Shown one piece after another: positions 45,567-53,579 of a stretch of DNA of 64,000 nucleotides. The position numbers and the translations under genes are program-made. Position 1 is the first letter of the stretch, and each line of letters starts with the position of its first letter. The notes below the pieces were generated by a model that worked only from the letters and a program-made list of their open reading frames with translations, did no database searches and was not told the DNA's origin. Source of the DNA: Synechococcus sp. UW69. GTDB taxonomy: Bacteria; Cyanobacteriota; Cyanobacteriia; PCC-6307; Cyanobiaceae. The stretch spans positions 230,907 through 294,906 of the forward strand of contig NZ_UCNW01000004.1 of the NCBI RefSeq assembly GCF_900474185.1, read 5' to 3'.

Positions 45567-47239
45567 AGCAATCCCACCTGGGAGGGCGCTGCCGCGGTCT
45601 GCGCCCCAGCCAGCAACGTCAGCTGGAGCGCCTGAGTCATCGTCGTCATCCGGAAGGCTGCGGGGCCGATCTGCTGAGCCTCGAACGACTGGCGGATCTG
45701 GTTCTGGATCTCGAGATGCCCCTGCATCTGGTGCTCGACGGCCGTGGGCTCTGCCGCCTGCTCTGGATGGGCCCGCTCACCGGCAGCGATTCACCGCTGC
45801 AGCACCTGCCAGCAACACCGCGGCGGAGCAGCGGAGGATGGCGGCTGATCAGCTGCCCCTTCGCCCGCAAAGGGCTGCACCAGGATCCCCGCGACGCTGT
45901 TGTCGCTCTCGACATCGCCCCGAGGCACTGGCTGCGCTTTGCACCGTGCCCCGCGGCCGATGGCGGCCGCCCGGCAGAACTATTAATCCCTGATCCACTG
46001 CAGCCCGATGGGTGGAGAGAGTTCGAACAGGGCGACCTGCGGGACCTTTGCTCCCTCACACCAGACGAACCCCAAGCCTCAACCATCCAAGCCGCCACTG
46101 GAGAGGAGCGGGTGCTCCTGCTCACGCTCACCAGCGGGGATGGGCAGCGCGACCAGCGTGATTTAGCTGAACTGGAGGGGCTGGTGCGCAGTGCCGGAGC
46201 CCAGCCCGTGGCTCTGACCAGCCAGCGTCGGGGCCAAGCCAATCCCCAGACGGTCTGGGGTTCCGGAAAACTTCAGGAAGCCGCCCTCGAGATCCGTCGT
46301 TGCCAGGCCTCACTGGTGATCACAGACCGGGAGCTGACCCCAGTGCAGGCCCGCAATCTGGAACGACTGCTGAGCTGCCCGGTCTCTGACCGCAGTGAAC
46401 TGATCCTCGACATCTTTGCTCAGCGGGCCGGCAGTGCTGCAGGGCGCCTCCAGGTGGAACTAGCCCAACTGCGATACCGGCTGCCACGCCTGTTGGGACG
46501 GGGCAGCAGCCTGTCGCGTCAGGGCGGCGGCATCGGCACGCGCGGCCCAGGGGAAACACAACTGGAGAAAGACCGTCGGGCCATCAGCCGACGCATCGAA
46601 CGGCTGCTGCGGGATCAGCGCCAGCTCCAATCCCACCGCAGCCGACTGCGGGATCAGCGGCGTGGTCTGCCGCGGGTGGCCCTGGTCGGTTACACCAACG
46701 CCGGTAAATCCAGCCTGCTCAATGCCTTGTGTGGCAAACGGGCGAGCGATCGCGTGCTGGCGGAGAACAAGTTGTTCGCCACGCTCGACCCCACCACGCG
46801 AAAACTCGACCTCCCCTGCCCTGGGGCGCGCCCCCAACGGCTGCTGCTCACCGACACAGTTGGCTTCATTCGCGATCTCCCAGCCCCACTGGTGGAAGCC
46901 TTCCGCGCAACGCTGGAGGAGGCACTGGACGCGGATGTGCTGCTGCTGGTGCTGGACCTGGCTGACCCCGACTGGCAAGGCCACCTGGACACCGTGCATC
47001 GCTTGCTCGATGACCTCGGCAGCACCGCCCTGCGCAGGGTGATCGCCAATCAGATCGACCGTTGCGAGGCAACCGCAATCGAAGCAATCCATCAGCGGGA
47101 GCCCGATGCACTGTTCCTCTCTGCCGTGCGGGGGGATGGGCTGCAAGGCCTGCAGCAGTGGATGCGCGAGCAATTTTTTGATCCCAGGGCAGAATCCCCG
47201 CAATTGACGACCGGCGACTCGCCGCCATGGCAGAGCTGA
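45563..47239 (+). CDS. hflX: HflX GTPase
   Basis: 558 residues from TTG 45563, overlapping the ndbB stop. HflX binds and splits stalled 70S ribosomes. Residues 1-180 are a cyanobacterial extension; the HflX N-domain follows (GQANPQTVWGSGKLQEAAL, RSELILDIFAQRAGSAAGRL, GGGIGTRGPGETQLEKDRR). G domain: G1 GYTNAGKSS near 376, G3 DTVGF near 431, but G4 is NQID (496-499) instead of NKxD, which should change the guanine contact. It overlaps the downstream permease gene by 13 bases. Confidence 0.94.
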   Translation: MKQSHLGGRCRGLRPSQQRQLERLSHRRHPEGCGADLLSLERLADLVLDLEMPLHLVLDGRGLCRLLWMGPLTGSDSPLQHLPATPRRSSGGWRLISCPFARKGLHQDPRDAVVALDIAPRHWLRFAPCPAADGGRPAELLIPDPLQPDGWREFEQGDLRDLCSLTPDEPQASTIQAATGEERVLLLTLTSGDGQRDQRDLAELEGLVRSAGAQPVALTSQRRGQANPQTVWGSGKLQEAALEIRRCQASLVITDRELTPVQARNLERLLSCPVSDRSELILDIFAQRAGSAAGRLQVELAQLRYRLPRLLGRGSSLSRQGGGIGTRGPGETQLEKDRRAISRRIERLLRDQRQLQSHRSRLRDQRRGLPRVALVGYTNAGKSSLLNALCGKRASDRVLAENKLFATLDPTTRKLDLPCPGARPQRLLLTDTVGFIRDLPAPLVEAFRATLEEALDADVLLLVLDLADPDWQGHLDTVHRLLDDLGSTALRRVIANQIDRCEATAIEAIHQREPDALFLSAVRGDGLQGLQQWMREQFFDPRAESPQLTTGDSPPWQS

Positions 47240-49044
47240 GCAACGCTCTTCAGAACCCTCAGGCGTTGATCACGCTGGCCGTGCTGGGCCTGGCAGTGGT
47301 GTTGTTCATCACCGGGGTGATTGCACCGGAGCTCACAGGATTGCTGAGCCTGAGCTTGTTGATCGCGACTGGGGTGCTCAACCCACAGGAGGCCTTGGCG
47401 GGGTTCGGCAGTCCTGCACTGATCACCTTGTTGGGACTGTTTCCGGTCTCCGCAGCACTCTTCAAAAGCGGTGCGCTGGACCGACTACGGGCCCTGATCG
47501 CCTCAGAACGGATCCGTTCCTCGCGCCGTCTGATCGCCCTGATGGCCTTCGTCATCGCCCCGGTTTCGGGAGTGGTTCCCAATACTCCAGTGGTGGCATC
47601 CCTGCTTCCCGTGGTCGAGGGCTGGTGCCAGCGGCGCGGTATTTCCCCATCCCGGGTGCTGCTGCCGTTGTCGTTTTCCACGGTTCTGGGGGGCACCCTG
47701 ACCCTGCTGGGCAGCTCTGTGAATCTGCTGGTGAGCGACATCAGCCAGCAACTGGGCTACGGCTCCCTTGATCTGTTCAGCTTCACCCTGATCAGCCTTC
47801 CGGTCTGGCTGGCAGGGGCCATTTATCTGGTGTTGGCTCCAAGGGTGCTGCTGCCGGACCGAGGTGCCAGCACGGATGACCTCGGTGGCAGCCCCAAGAC
47901 CAGCAGCTACTGCACGGAAGTGCGCATCCCACCCGAGTCGGAGCTGGTGGGCAGCTCTCTGCTGAACAGTCGATTGCAACGTCGTTTCGACGTTGACGTG
48001 CTGGAACTACAGCGCGGTGGAGAGCGACTCCTGCCACCCCTGGCGGACCGTCGTCTTGAGGCCGGCGATCATCTGCTCTTAAGGGTCACCCGCCTTGATC
48101 TGCTGCGGCTCCAGCAGGATCACACGGTTCAGCTCACAACCCAGGGGCAGAACGCTGGTTTCAGCCAGAACACCGAAGAGGCCAGTGGACAAAAAACCGT
48201 GGAGGTTTTGTTGCCTGCTGGCTCCACCCTGGCCGGTGCCAGTTTGCGGGAACTACGGTTCCGGCAGCGCCACAACGCCACTGTTCTCGCCCTGCGCCGC
48301 GGCCAGGAGACCGTTCAAGAACGCCTGGGGCAAGTCATCCTGCGGGAAGGCGATGTGCTGCTGCTGCAGGCACCGATCGACTCCATCCGGGGCCTGCAGG
48401 CGAGCAATGACCTGTTGGTCCTGGATCGACTGGAAGATGACCTCCCCACTGTGCGACGCAAGCCCGTGGCGGTCAGCATCGCCCTAGCGATGCTCCTGCT
48501 ACCAAGTCTGACCCCGATCCCCCTGGTGGCCGCTGTGCTGTTGGCCATGGTGAGCGTGGTCGCCACCGGCTGCCTGCGCCTTGGAGAACTGCAGCGCTCG
48601 ATCCGGCTGGACGTGATTCTGCTGCTGGGATCCCTCACCAGTTTCAGCGTTGCCATGCAAAGCACGGGTCTGGCCGATGCCCTAGCCCTGGTGCTCCAGC
48701 AGGGGCTGGCGGGCTGGCCGAGCTATTCCGCACTGATGGTGATCTTCATCGGCACAACGCTGTTAACCCAGGTGATGAGCAATGCCGCCTCGGTGGCCCT
48801 ATTGGCGCCTGTGGCGGTGCAACTGGCTCCTTCCCTTCAGCTCTCTCCCACGGCACTGCTGATCACGGTGCTGTTTGGAGCCAGTCAGTCCTTTCTTACC
48901 CCTGTTGGCTATCAGACCAATTTGATGGTGTTCGGTCCAGGCCGTTATCGCTTTCTGGATGTCACACGGTATGGACTTGGCCTAACCGTGATCATGACCA
49001 TTCTGGTGCCGGCCTTGATCCTCTGGCATTACGGCGGATCCTGA
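47227..49044 (+). CDS. SLC13/DASS-family permease with two TrkA-C domains
   Basis: 605-residue membrane transporter. N-terminal membrane block (about residues 13-205) with GVVPNTPVVASLLPVVEGW and STVLGGTLTLLGSSVNLL, then two soluble TrkA-C (RCK_C) domains (about 226-300 and 322-400), then a second membrane block (about 410-600) with NAASVALLAPVAV. This is the plan of the Sac1/SltA-type Na+/sulfate-related transporters of algae and cyanobacteria. Substrate (sulfate, other anion) is not fixed. Overlaps hflX at its 5' end and precedes ktrB by 29 bases. Confidence 0.9.
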   Translation: MAELSNALQNPQALITLAVLGLAVVLFITGVIAPELTGLLSLSLLIATGVLNPQEALAGFGSPALITLLGLFPVSAALFKSGALDRLRALIASERIRSSRRLIALMAFVIAPVSGVVPNTPVVASLLPVVEGWCQRRGISPSRVLLPLSFSTVLGGTLTLLGSSVNLLVSDISQQLGYGSLDLFSFTLISLPVWLAGAIYLVLAPRVLLPDRGASTDDLGGSPKTSSYCTEVRIPPESELVGSSLLNSRLQRRFDVDVLELQRGGERLLPPLADRRLEAGDHLLLRVTRLDLLRLQQDHTVQLTTQGQNAGFSQNTEEASGQKTVEVLLPAGSTLAGASLRELRFRQRHNATVLALRRGQETVQERLGQVILREGDVLLLQAPIDSIRGLQASNDLLVLDRLEDDLPTVRRKPVAVSIALAMLLLPSLTPIPLVAAVLLAMVSVVATGCLRLGELQRSIRLDVILLLGSLTSFSVAMQSTGLADALALVLQQGLAGWPSYSALMVIFIGTTLLTQVMSNAASVALLAPVAVQLAPSLQLSPTALLITVLFGASQSFLTPVGYQTNLMVFGPGRYRFLDVTRYGLGLTVIMTILVPALILWHYGGS

Positions 49045-49073
49045 ACAACACTGGTCAGATCTCGCACGCGCCT

Positions 49074-50489
49074 GTGCCGATCGGAAGAGCCATCGAACGC
49101 AGCCAGGGCTGGCATCGTCGGCTCACGGTTCCCCAGTTCACCGTGGTGACCGGTTTGCTGGTGGTGTTGATCGGCACGCTGCTGCTGTCTACGCCGCTGT
49201 GCTCCTCGAGCAGCGTGGGGCTTTGGGAAGCTCTGTTCACAGCCACGTCCGCCATCACCGTGACGGGGCTCTCGATCATCGACATCGGCACGGACCTAAC
49301 GACCTTCGGCCAGGCGGTACTGGCCTTGATGATTCTGGCCGGGGGCCTTGGCCTGATGGCCATCACCACATTTCTGCAGGGATTTGTGGTGCAGGGAACA
49401 GCATTGCGTCGTCGCCTGGACCGGGGCCAGGCCCTCGACGAATTCGGCGTAGGAGGCGTGGGACGCACCTTTCGTGGCATTGCCCTGACGGCGACGCTGG
49501 TGATCCTGATGGGCGCGGTGATCCTGTACCACTTCGGCTTCGATGACATTCCCAACAACAGCGAACGTCTCTGGGCCGCCGTGTTCCACAGCATTTCGGC
49601 CTACAACAACGCCGGGTTTGGGCTCTGGTCCGACAGCCTCGAGCGCTACCGGAGCAATGGTGTGGTGAATGCCGTCGTGATGCTGCTGATCGTGACCGGT
49701 GGCCTGGGTTGGCGGGTGACCAGCGATATGAGCACACAGCTCCTGCGAAGACGGCGAGGACGACGTCGACTGAGCCTGCACTCCCGCCTTGTGCTCCGCA
49801 CCACCATGCTGCTCATCGCCTTCGGGGCAGGCGGTTTAGCCCTTACGGAATGGTTGAACCAGGGCGAAATCTTCACGGGCATGCCCTTGCCTGAGCGTTG
49901 GCTGACGGCTCTATTTGAATCCGTCACGGCTCGCACGGCCGGCTTCACCACCGTTCCGCTCTCACTCGAGAACGTCACCGAATCCAGCCTGCTATTGCTG
50001 ATGGTGCTGATGTTCATTGGGGCCAGTCCCGGCGGCACCGGTGGAGGAATCAAGACCACCACCGTGGCTGCCTTGATGGCGGCCACGCGATCCACCCTGC
50101 GAGGCCGTGAGGCCGTGGTGATCCGCAACCGAACCATCAGCGACAAGGTGGTGTTGCGGGCCGTGGGCATCACGGTGGGCTCACTGCTGTTCGTGATGAC
50201 CATGGCTCTGCTGATCAGCATCGCCAGCAATTTGAACGGCAAGGATTCGTTCACGTTTATGGAAATGCTGTTCACCTGCGTCTCCGCCTTTGCCACGGTG
50301 GGGCTGGATCTCGGGGTCACAGTTGAACTTCCCCGTTTCGGCCAGGCTGTTCTGATGGTGGGAATGTTTGTAGGACGACTGGGAATCCTGCTTCTATTGA
50401 GTGCGATCTGGGAAGCGATGACCCAGGAACAAATTCAGATGAATCGCCAGAATCGAATCGGTTATCCCAGCGAGGATCTGTATGTCTGA
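49074..50489 (+). CDS. ktrB: K+ uptake transporter, KtrB/TrkH family
   Basis: 471 residues from GTG 49074. Four membrane-pore-membrane repeats with selectivity-filter glycines in TVTGLSIID, AYNNAGFGLWS, TARTAGFTTVP and FATVGLDLG; the TM3 gate region is SPGGTGGGIKTTTV. K+ (or Na+-coupled K+) uptake across the plasma membrane, gated by the RCK subunit KtrA encoded 24 bases downstream. Length and the absence of extra N-terminal helices favour KtrB over TrkH. Part of the hflX-permease-ktrB-ktrA-anmK run. Confidence 0.93.
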   Translation: MPIGRAIERSQGWHRRLTVPQFTVVTGLLVVLIGTLLLSTPLCSSSSVGLWEALFTATSAITVTGLSIIDIGTDLTTFGQAVLALMILAGGLGLMAITTFLQGFVVQGTALRRRLDRGQALDEFGVGGVGRTFRGIALTATLVILMGAVILYHFGFDDIPNNSERLWAAVFHSISAYNNAGFGLWSDSLERYRSNGVVNAVVMLLIVTGGLGWRVTSDMSTQLLRRRRGRRRLSLHSRLVLRTTMLLIAFGAGGLALTEWLNQGEIFTGMPLPERWLTALFESVTARTAGFTTVPLSLENVTESSLLLLMVLMFIGASPGGTGGGIKTTTVAALMAATRSTLRGREAVVIRNRTISDKVVLRAVGITVGSLLFVMTMALLISIASNLNGKDSFTFMEMLFTCVSAFATVGLDLGVTVELPRFGQAVLMVGMFVGRLGILLLLSAIWEAMTQEQIQMNRQNRIGYPSEDLYV

Positions 50490-50513
50490 GGACTATCAGC
50501 GGGGGATAGAGCG

Positions 50514-51218
50514 ATGAAGGAGTGGTGGCAGTGGAGCCCGATCCAGGGCAGCGATCGCCTCGGCTTCGCGATCATCGGCGTCGGCCGTTTCGGCATCGCC
50601 GTTTGCCGCGAACTGCTCCAGAACGGAGCCGACGTTCTGGCCGTGGACCGCTCGGAACGGGCGGTCGATGAACTGCGTCAGGTGGAGCCCAGCGTGGAAG
50701 CCCGCGTTGTCGACTGCACCGACGAAGAAGCTCTGCGGGAAGCTGGCGTGCTTGAGATGGGCACTGTGGTGGTGGCGATCAGTGAACCGATCGAAGCCAG
50801 CATCACCGCGACGTTGATCGCCAAAGACAGTGAGGGAAGCCGGGTGCGCCAGGTGATCGCCAGGGCGACGAGCGACCTCCACGAAAAAATGCTGAAACGG
50901 GTTGGGGCAGACCGGGTGATCTTCCCCTCGCGGATGCAGGGAGAACGCCTGGGTCTTGAACTGGTTCGCCCCAACTTGATGGAGCGCTTGGCCCTGGATG
51001 AACAGCACTGCATCGAGGAGATCAAGGTTCCAGAACCGTTTGTGGGGCGGTCGCTCCGAGATCTGAATCTGCGCAAGAACTTCCGGGTCAATGTGCTGGC
51101 GGCCGGGCCGCAAAGCAGCTTGATGGTGAACCCACCGGCATCCCATGTGCTCGAGGAGGGTCACCTTCTGGTGGTCATGGGGCTGGTGGACGACCTGCAA
51201 CGCCTGCCAAAAATCTGA
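50514..51218 (+). CDS. ktrA: KtrA/TrkA regulatory subunit (RCK)
   Basis: 234 residues. N-terminal RCK_N Rossmann domain with GVGRFGIAVCRELLQNGADV and the nucleotide-binding acidic residue in LAVDRSERAV; RCK_C domain from about residue 150 (HCIEEIKVPEPFVGRSLRDL). It binds nucleotides and gates KtrB on the cytosolic face. Twenty-four bases after ktrB; four bases before anmK. The same RCK_C type is duplicated inside the permease upstream. Confidence 0.94.
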   Translation: MKEWWQWSPIQGSDRLGFAIIGVGRFGIAVCRELLQNGADVLAVDRSERAVDELRQVEPSVEARVVDCTDEEALREAGVLEMGTVVVAISEPIEASITATLIAKDSEGSRVRQVIARATSDLHEKMLKRVGADRVIFPSRMQGERLGLELVRPNLMERLALDEQHCIEEIKVPEPFVGRSLRDLNLRKNFRVNVLAAGPQSSLMVNPPASHVLEEGHLLVVMGLVDDLQRLPKI

Positions 51219-51222
51219 GCCA

Positions 51223-52362
51223 ATGCACTGCCTCGGGCTGATGAGCGGGACCAGTGCCGATGGTGTCGATGCCGTGCTGGCGCGCTTCGACGGCCCTGCC
51301 CAACGTCCGCAGTGGTCCTTGATTCGCCACCACCATCAGCCCTACCCGCCCCAGCTGCAGCAGCAGGTGGTGGCCGCCGGCCAGGGAGCAGCAATGCCCG
51401 CATCCCTCTGGCTGGAGCTGGCGGAAACGATCACAGAAGCGCAGGCAAACGCAGTCATGGCATGCGATCCCGAAGGGAAAGCCGAAGTGATCGGCTGCCA
51501 TGGTCAGACCGTCTGGCATCGTCCGCCGGCCCAGGGGAGGCGGGGTTCGAGCTGGCAGATGCTGCAGGCGCCGCTCCTGGCCCATCTGCTCCAGCGGCCT
51601 GTGATCCATGACTTCCGCGCCGCTGATCTGGCCCTCGGTGGGCAAGGAGCACCCCTCGTTCCTCGGCCGGATGCGGCGCTTTTGGGGAGCACCGAGGGCT
51701 GGCGGGCGCTGCTGAACCTGGGCGGAATTGCCAACCTCACCCTGATCCCCCCATGCAATGGCGCGGACCGCCATGCCTCGGTCTTGGGATGGGACTGCGG
51801 ACCAGCGAACAGCCTGATCGACCTCGGCATGCGCCACTTCACCGCTGGGGCCCAAAGCTTCGACAAGGGAGGAGCGATGGCAGCGCAGGGCCAAGCGGAT
51901 GAGGCCCGGATCCAGCGCTGGCTCCAGGAGGATTATTTCCAGATGGCACCGCCGAAATCCACCGGACGGGAGTGCTTCGGGCGGGAGGACCTCAACCGAC
52001 GGCTGGATCAGCTCGATGGAGCCTCAGCGGCCGACACCATCGCGACCCTGACGGCCTTCTCCGCAGCCATCGTCGCCCAGGATCTGGAGCATCTGCGCCA
52101 GACACGCGGCATCGCACCGATCGAACTGATCACCGCTGGAGGTGGAAGCCAAAACCCGGTGTTGATCAACGAGTTGCGCCGGCGCTGCCGTGGTGCCCAG
52201 GTGGATGAGAGCAGCACTCTCGGGGTACCGGCAGAGGCGAGAGAGGCCCTGGTCTTCGCGCTGCTGGCCTGGTGGCACCAGCAGAACCACCCCGGCAACG
52301 TGCCTGCCGTCACAGGGGCTAGTCGCGAAACCGTGCTTGGCGTACTGGTGCCTCCAGCTTGA
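51223..52362 (+). CDS. anmK: Anhydro-N-acetylmuramic acid kinase
   Basis: 379 residues from ATG 51223. Phosphorylates and opens 1,6-anhydro-MurNAc released by lytic transglycosylases, returning cell-wall sugars to metabolism; cytosolic. Motifs: GLMSGTSADGVDAVLARFDG (N-terminal ATP/sugar loop), EVIGCHGQTVWHRP, NLGGIANLTLI, WDCGPANSLID and TAGGGSQNPVLINEL. It starts four bases after the ktrA stop and probably is the last gene of that transcription unit. Convergent with the ribbon-helix-helix gene. Confidence 0.94.
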   Translation: MHCLGLMSGTSADGVDAVLARFDGPAQRPQWSLIRHHHQPYPPQLQQQVVAAGQGAAMPASLWLELAETITEAQANAVMACDPEGKAEVIGCHGQTVWHRPPAQGRRGSSWQMLQAPLLAHLLQRPVIHDFRAADLALGGQGAPLVPRPDAALLGSTEGWRALLNLGGIANLTLIPPCNGADRHASVLGWDCGPANSLIDLGMRHFTAGAQSFDKGGAMAAQGQADEARIQRWLQEDYFQMAPPKSTGRECFGREDLNRRLDQLDGASAADTIATLTAFSAAIVAQDLEHLRQTRGIAPIELITAGGGSQNPVLINELRRRCRGAQVDESSTLGVPAEAREALVFALLAWWHQQNHPGNVPAVTGASRETVLGVLVPPA

Positions 52363-52378
52363 TCGGAGCGGCCTAGGC

Positions 52379-52726
52379 CTAGCCAGGCCGGTGCAGGCGC
52401 AAGCGCCGGGGTGCTCCCCGCAGACGGCGTGGCTGCTGTGATTCCAGTGCCGACCGGAGGCGCTCCTCGCGTGTTGGGGCGGGAGCAGACGCCTCCAGAG
52501 CCTTCTCGTGGCGCTGCACCCCCTGCTGGATCAGCACCCGCGCCATGTTGCTCACCGTGCGGGATTCCAGCTCGGCCATGGCGGTCAAGCGCTCACAAAG
52601 ATCCTCAGGCAGAACCACCTGAATTCTTGGGGACTTGGGCTTCCCACTGGATGAGGTCTGACGGGTGGGCACGACCGGATCCCCAGAAAGAGGCTCAGTT
52701 AGTGAAAAGTGTACAGAGGTGGTCAA
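52379..52726 (-). CDS. Ribbon-helix-helix (CopG/MetJ-type) DNA-binding-like protein
   Basis: 115 residues. Residues 32-80 look like a ribbon-helix-helix: RIQVVLPEDLCERLTAMAEL as the beta strand and first helix, RTVSNMARVLIQQGVQRHEK as the second helix with the typical turn. The flanks are Pro/Ser/Thr-rich and the C terminus is very basic (QQPRRLRGAPRRLRLHRPG). RHH proteins bind operators as dimers; no antitoxin-like partner toxin gene adjoins it, so a plain regulator is likelier. Target unknown. Confidence 0.68.
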   Translation of the reverse strand: MTTSVHFSLTEPLSGDPVVPTRQTSSSGKPKSPRIQVVLPEDLCERLTAMAELESRTVSNMARVLIQQGVQRHEKALEASAPAPTREERLRSALESQQPRRLRGAPRRLRLHRPG

Positions 52727-52777
52727 GGGTAGTATCCATGACTATGGTGGGGGCACTGGTCCTCCTCGGAGAACCCC

Positions 52778-53077
52778 ATGACACAAGCCACATCCCGCTC
52801 CCGTCGCAGCCCTGCCGGATCACGCAGTCGGTCGCGACGCCCCCGTCGCAGCGCCGAAAACAGTGATGTCCTGGTGTCAGCGGTGATCAGCACCTACCTT
52901 TTGACCCACCTGCACCATGTGCTGCAGCGGGCTGAATACGGAGCCTCCCAGGAAGGGCGTAACACCCAGGCAGCTAACTACGCCCAATTGCGCAAGGTGC
53001 TCTGCATGGATGCCCGCAGCATGGAGGACGCTTCTGCCCTGGGACAGCTCGATGACGGCATCGAACAGGCCGCCTGA
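52778..53077 (+). CDS. Conserved hypothetical protein with basic N terminus
   Basis: 99 residues. The first ~30 are strongly basic (RSRRSPAGSRSRSRRPRRS), which could bind nucleic acid; the rest is helical (VLVSAVISTYLLTHLHHVLQ, NYAQLRKVLCMDARSMEDAS). No signal or membrane segment. Divergent from the RHH gene with about 50 bases between, so the two may share regulatory DNA. I think homologues occur in marine picocyanobacteria but cannot name a family. Confidence 0.66.
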   Translation: MTQATSRSRRSPAGSRSRSRRPRRSAENSDVLVSAVISTYLLTHLHHVLQRAEYGASQEGRNTQAANYAQLRKVLCMDARSMEDASALGQLDDGIEQAA

Positions 53078-53124
53078 CAAGGCCTTCGGTCCTGAATAGC
53101 GTTTGAACAGTTGCTTAAACCGCG

Positions 53125-53355
53125 ATGTCTTCCAACGCCGCATCGCTGTACGCCCGCATCAGCAGCAATCCTGAGCAGACGCAGGCGCTGTTCCGCCAAG
53201 CCCTCCAGGACCCCAACGGCGCCATGGACAGCATCTGCAATCTGGGCAACGAGCTGGGCCTGCCAGTCACAGCCCAAGAGGTGCGCGAGCATCTGGCAAG
53301 CCTGAACGATGAAGACAGCAACCGCTGGGTGGTTAAAGCGAGGGGCGGTCTTTGA
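53125..53355 (+). CDS. Nif11-like domain protein ending in a GG motif
   Basis: 76 residues. The pattern SLYARISSNPEQTQALFRQA, then GAMDSICNLGNELGLPVTAQ and EVREHL is the Nif11-type leader fold (short helices, GLPVTAQE in the place of GFxFTxxE). It ends VVKARGGL and then stop. Nif11 domains form leaders of prochlorosin/proteusin-type peptides and end in GG before a core peptide, but here only one residue follows. So it is a free Nif11-like protein or a leader without a core; no lanthipeptide synthetase is nearby. Its end overlaps a convergent gene by 23 bases. Confidence 0.65.
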   Translation: MSSNAASLYARISSNPEQTQALFRQALQDPNGAMDSICNLGNELGLPVTAQEVREHLASLNDEDSNRWVVKARGGL

Positions 53356-53509
53356 AGTTGGGCGAGACGGACTTCAATAAAGCCTGGGGCTCAACGCGCT
53401 GCCGGCGTTCGTAGCCACCACCACCGGCCCAACTGAAGAACAGCACATAACTCACGATCGCCAGGCCTGCGGCCACCACAAGAGCGGCCAGCTGCTCCAG
53501 TTTCAGCAT
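53333..53509 (-). CDS. Small single-pass membrane protein (hypothetical)
   Basis: 58 residues from ATG 53509. One hydrophobic helix (about residues 5-28, LEQLAALVVAAGLAIVSYVL) followed by WAGGGGYERRQRVEPQALLK and a basic tail. No recognised family. Tail-to-tail overlap with the Nif11-like gene by 23 bases and head-to-head with the ABC-F gene (71 bases). I regard the gene as likely because of length, a clean start and the membrane helix. Confidence 0.65.
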   Translation of the reverse strand: MLKLEQLAALVVAAGLAIVSYVLFFSWAGGGGYERRQRVEPQALLKSVSPNFKDRPSL

Positions 53510-53579
53510 GGCGAGCACCCTCCGGAAACCTTCCCCAGTGTGCCGACAGGGATGATGGGGGGAAGGACGCCTTCCGCCG

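Noticed and set aside
52366..52390. GGCCTAGGCC palindrome between anmK and the RHH gene as a terminator
   Set aside because: Lacks a T-tract and a loop of normal size; more likely chance in GC-rich DNA, though an RHH operator is conceivable.
52379..53077. RHH gene and the neighbouring small gene as a toxin-antitoxin pair
   Set aside because: The genes are divergent rather than tandem, and the partner shows no toxin-family motif.
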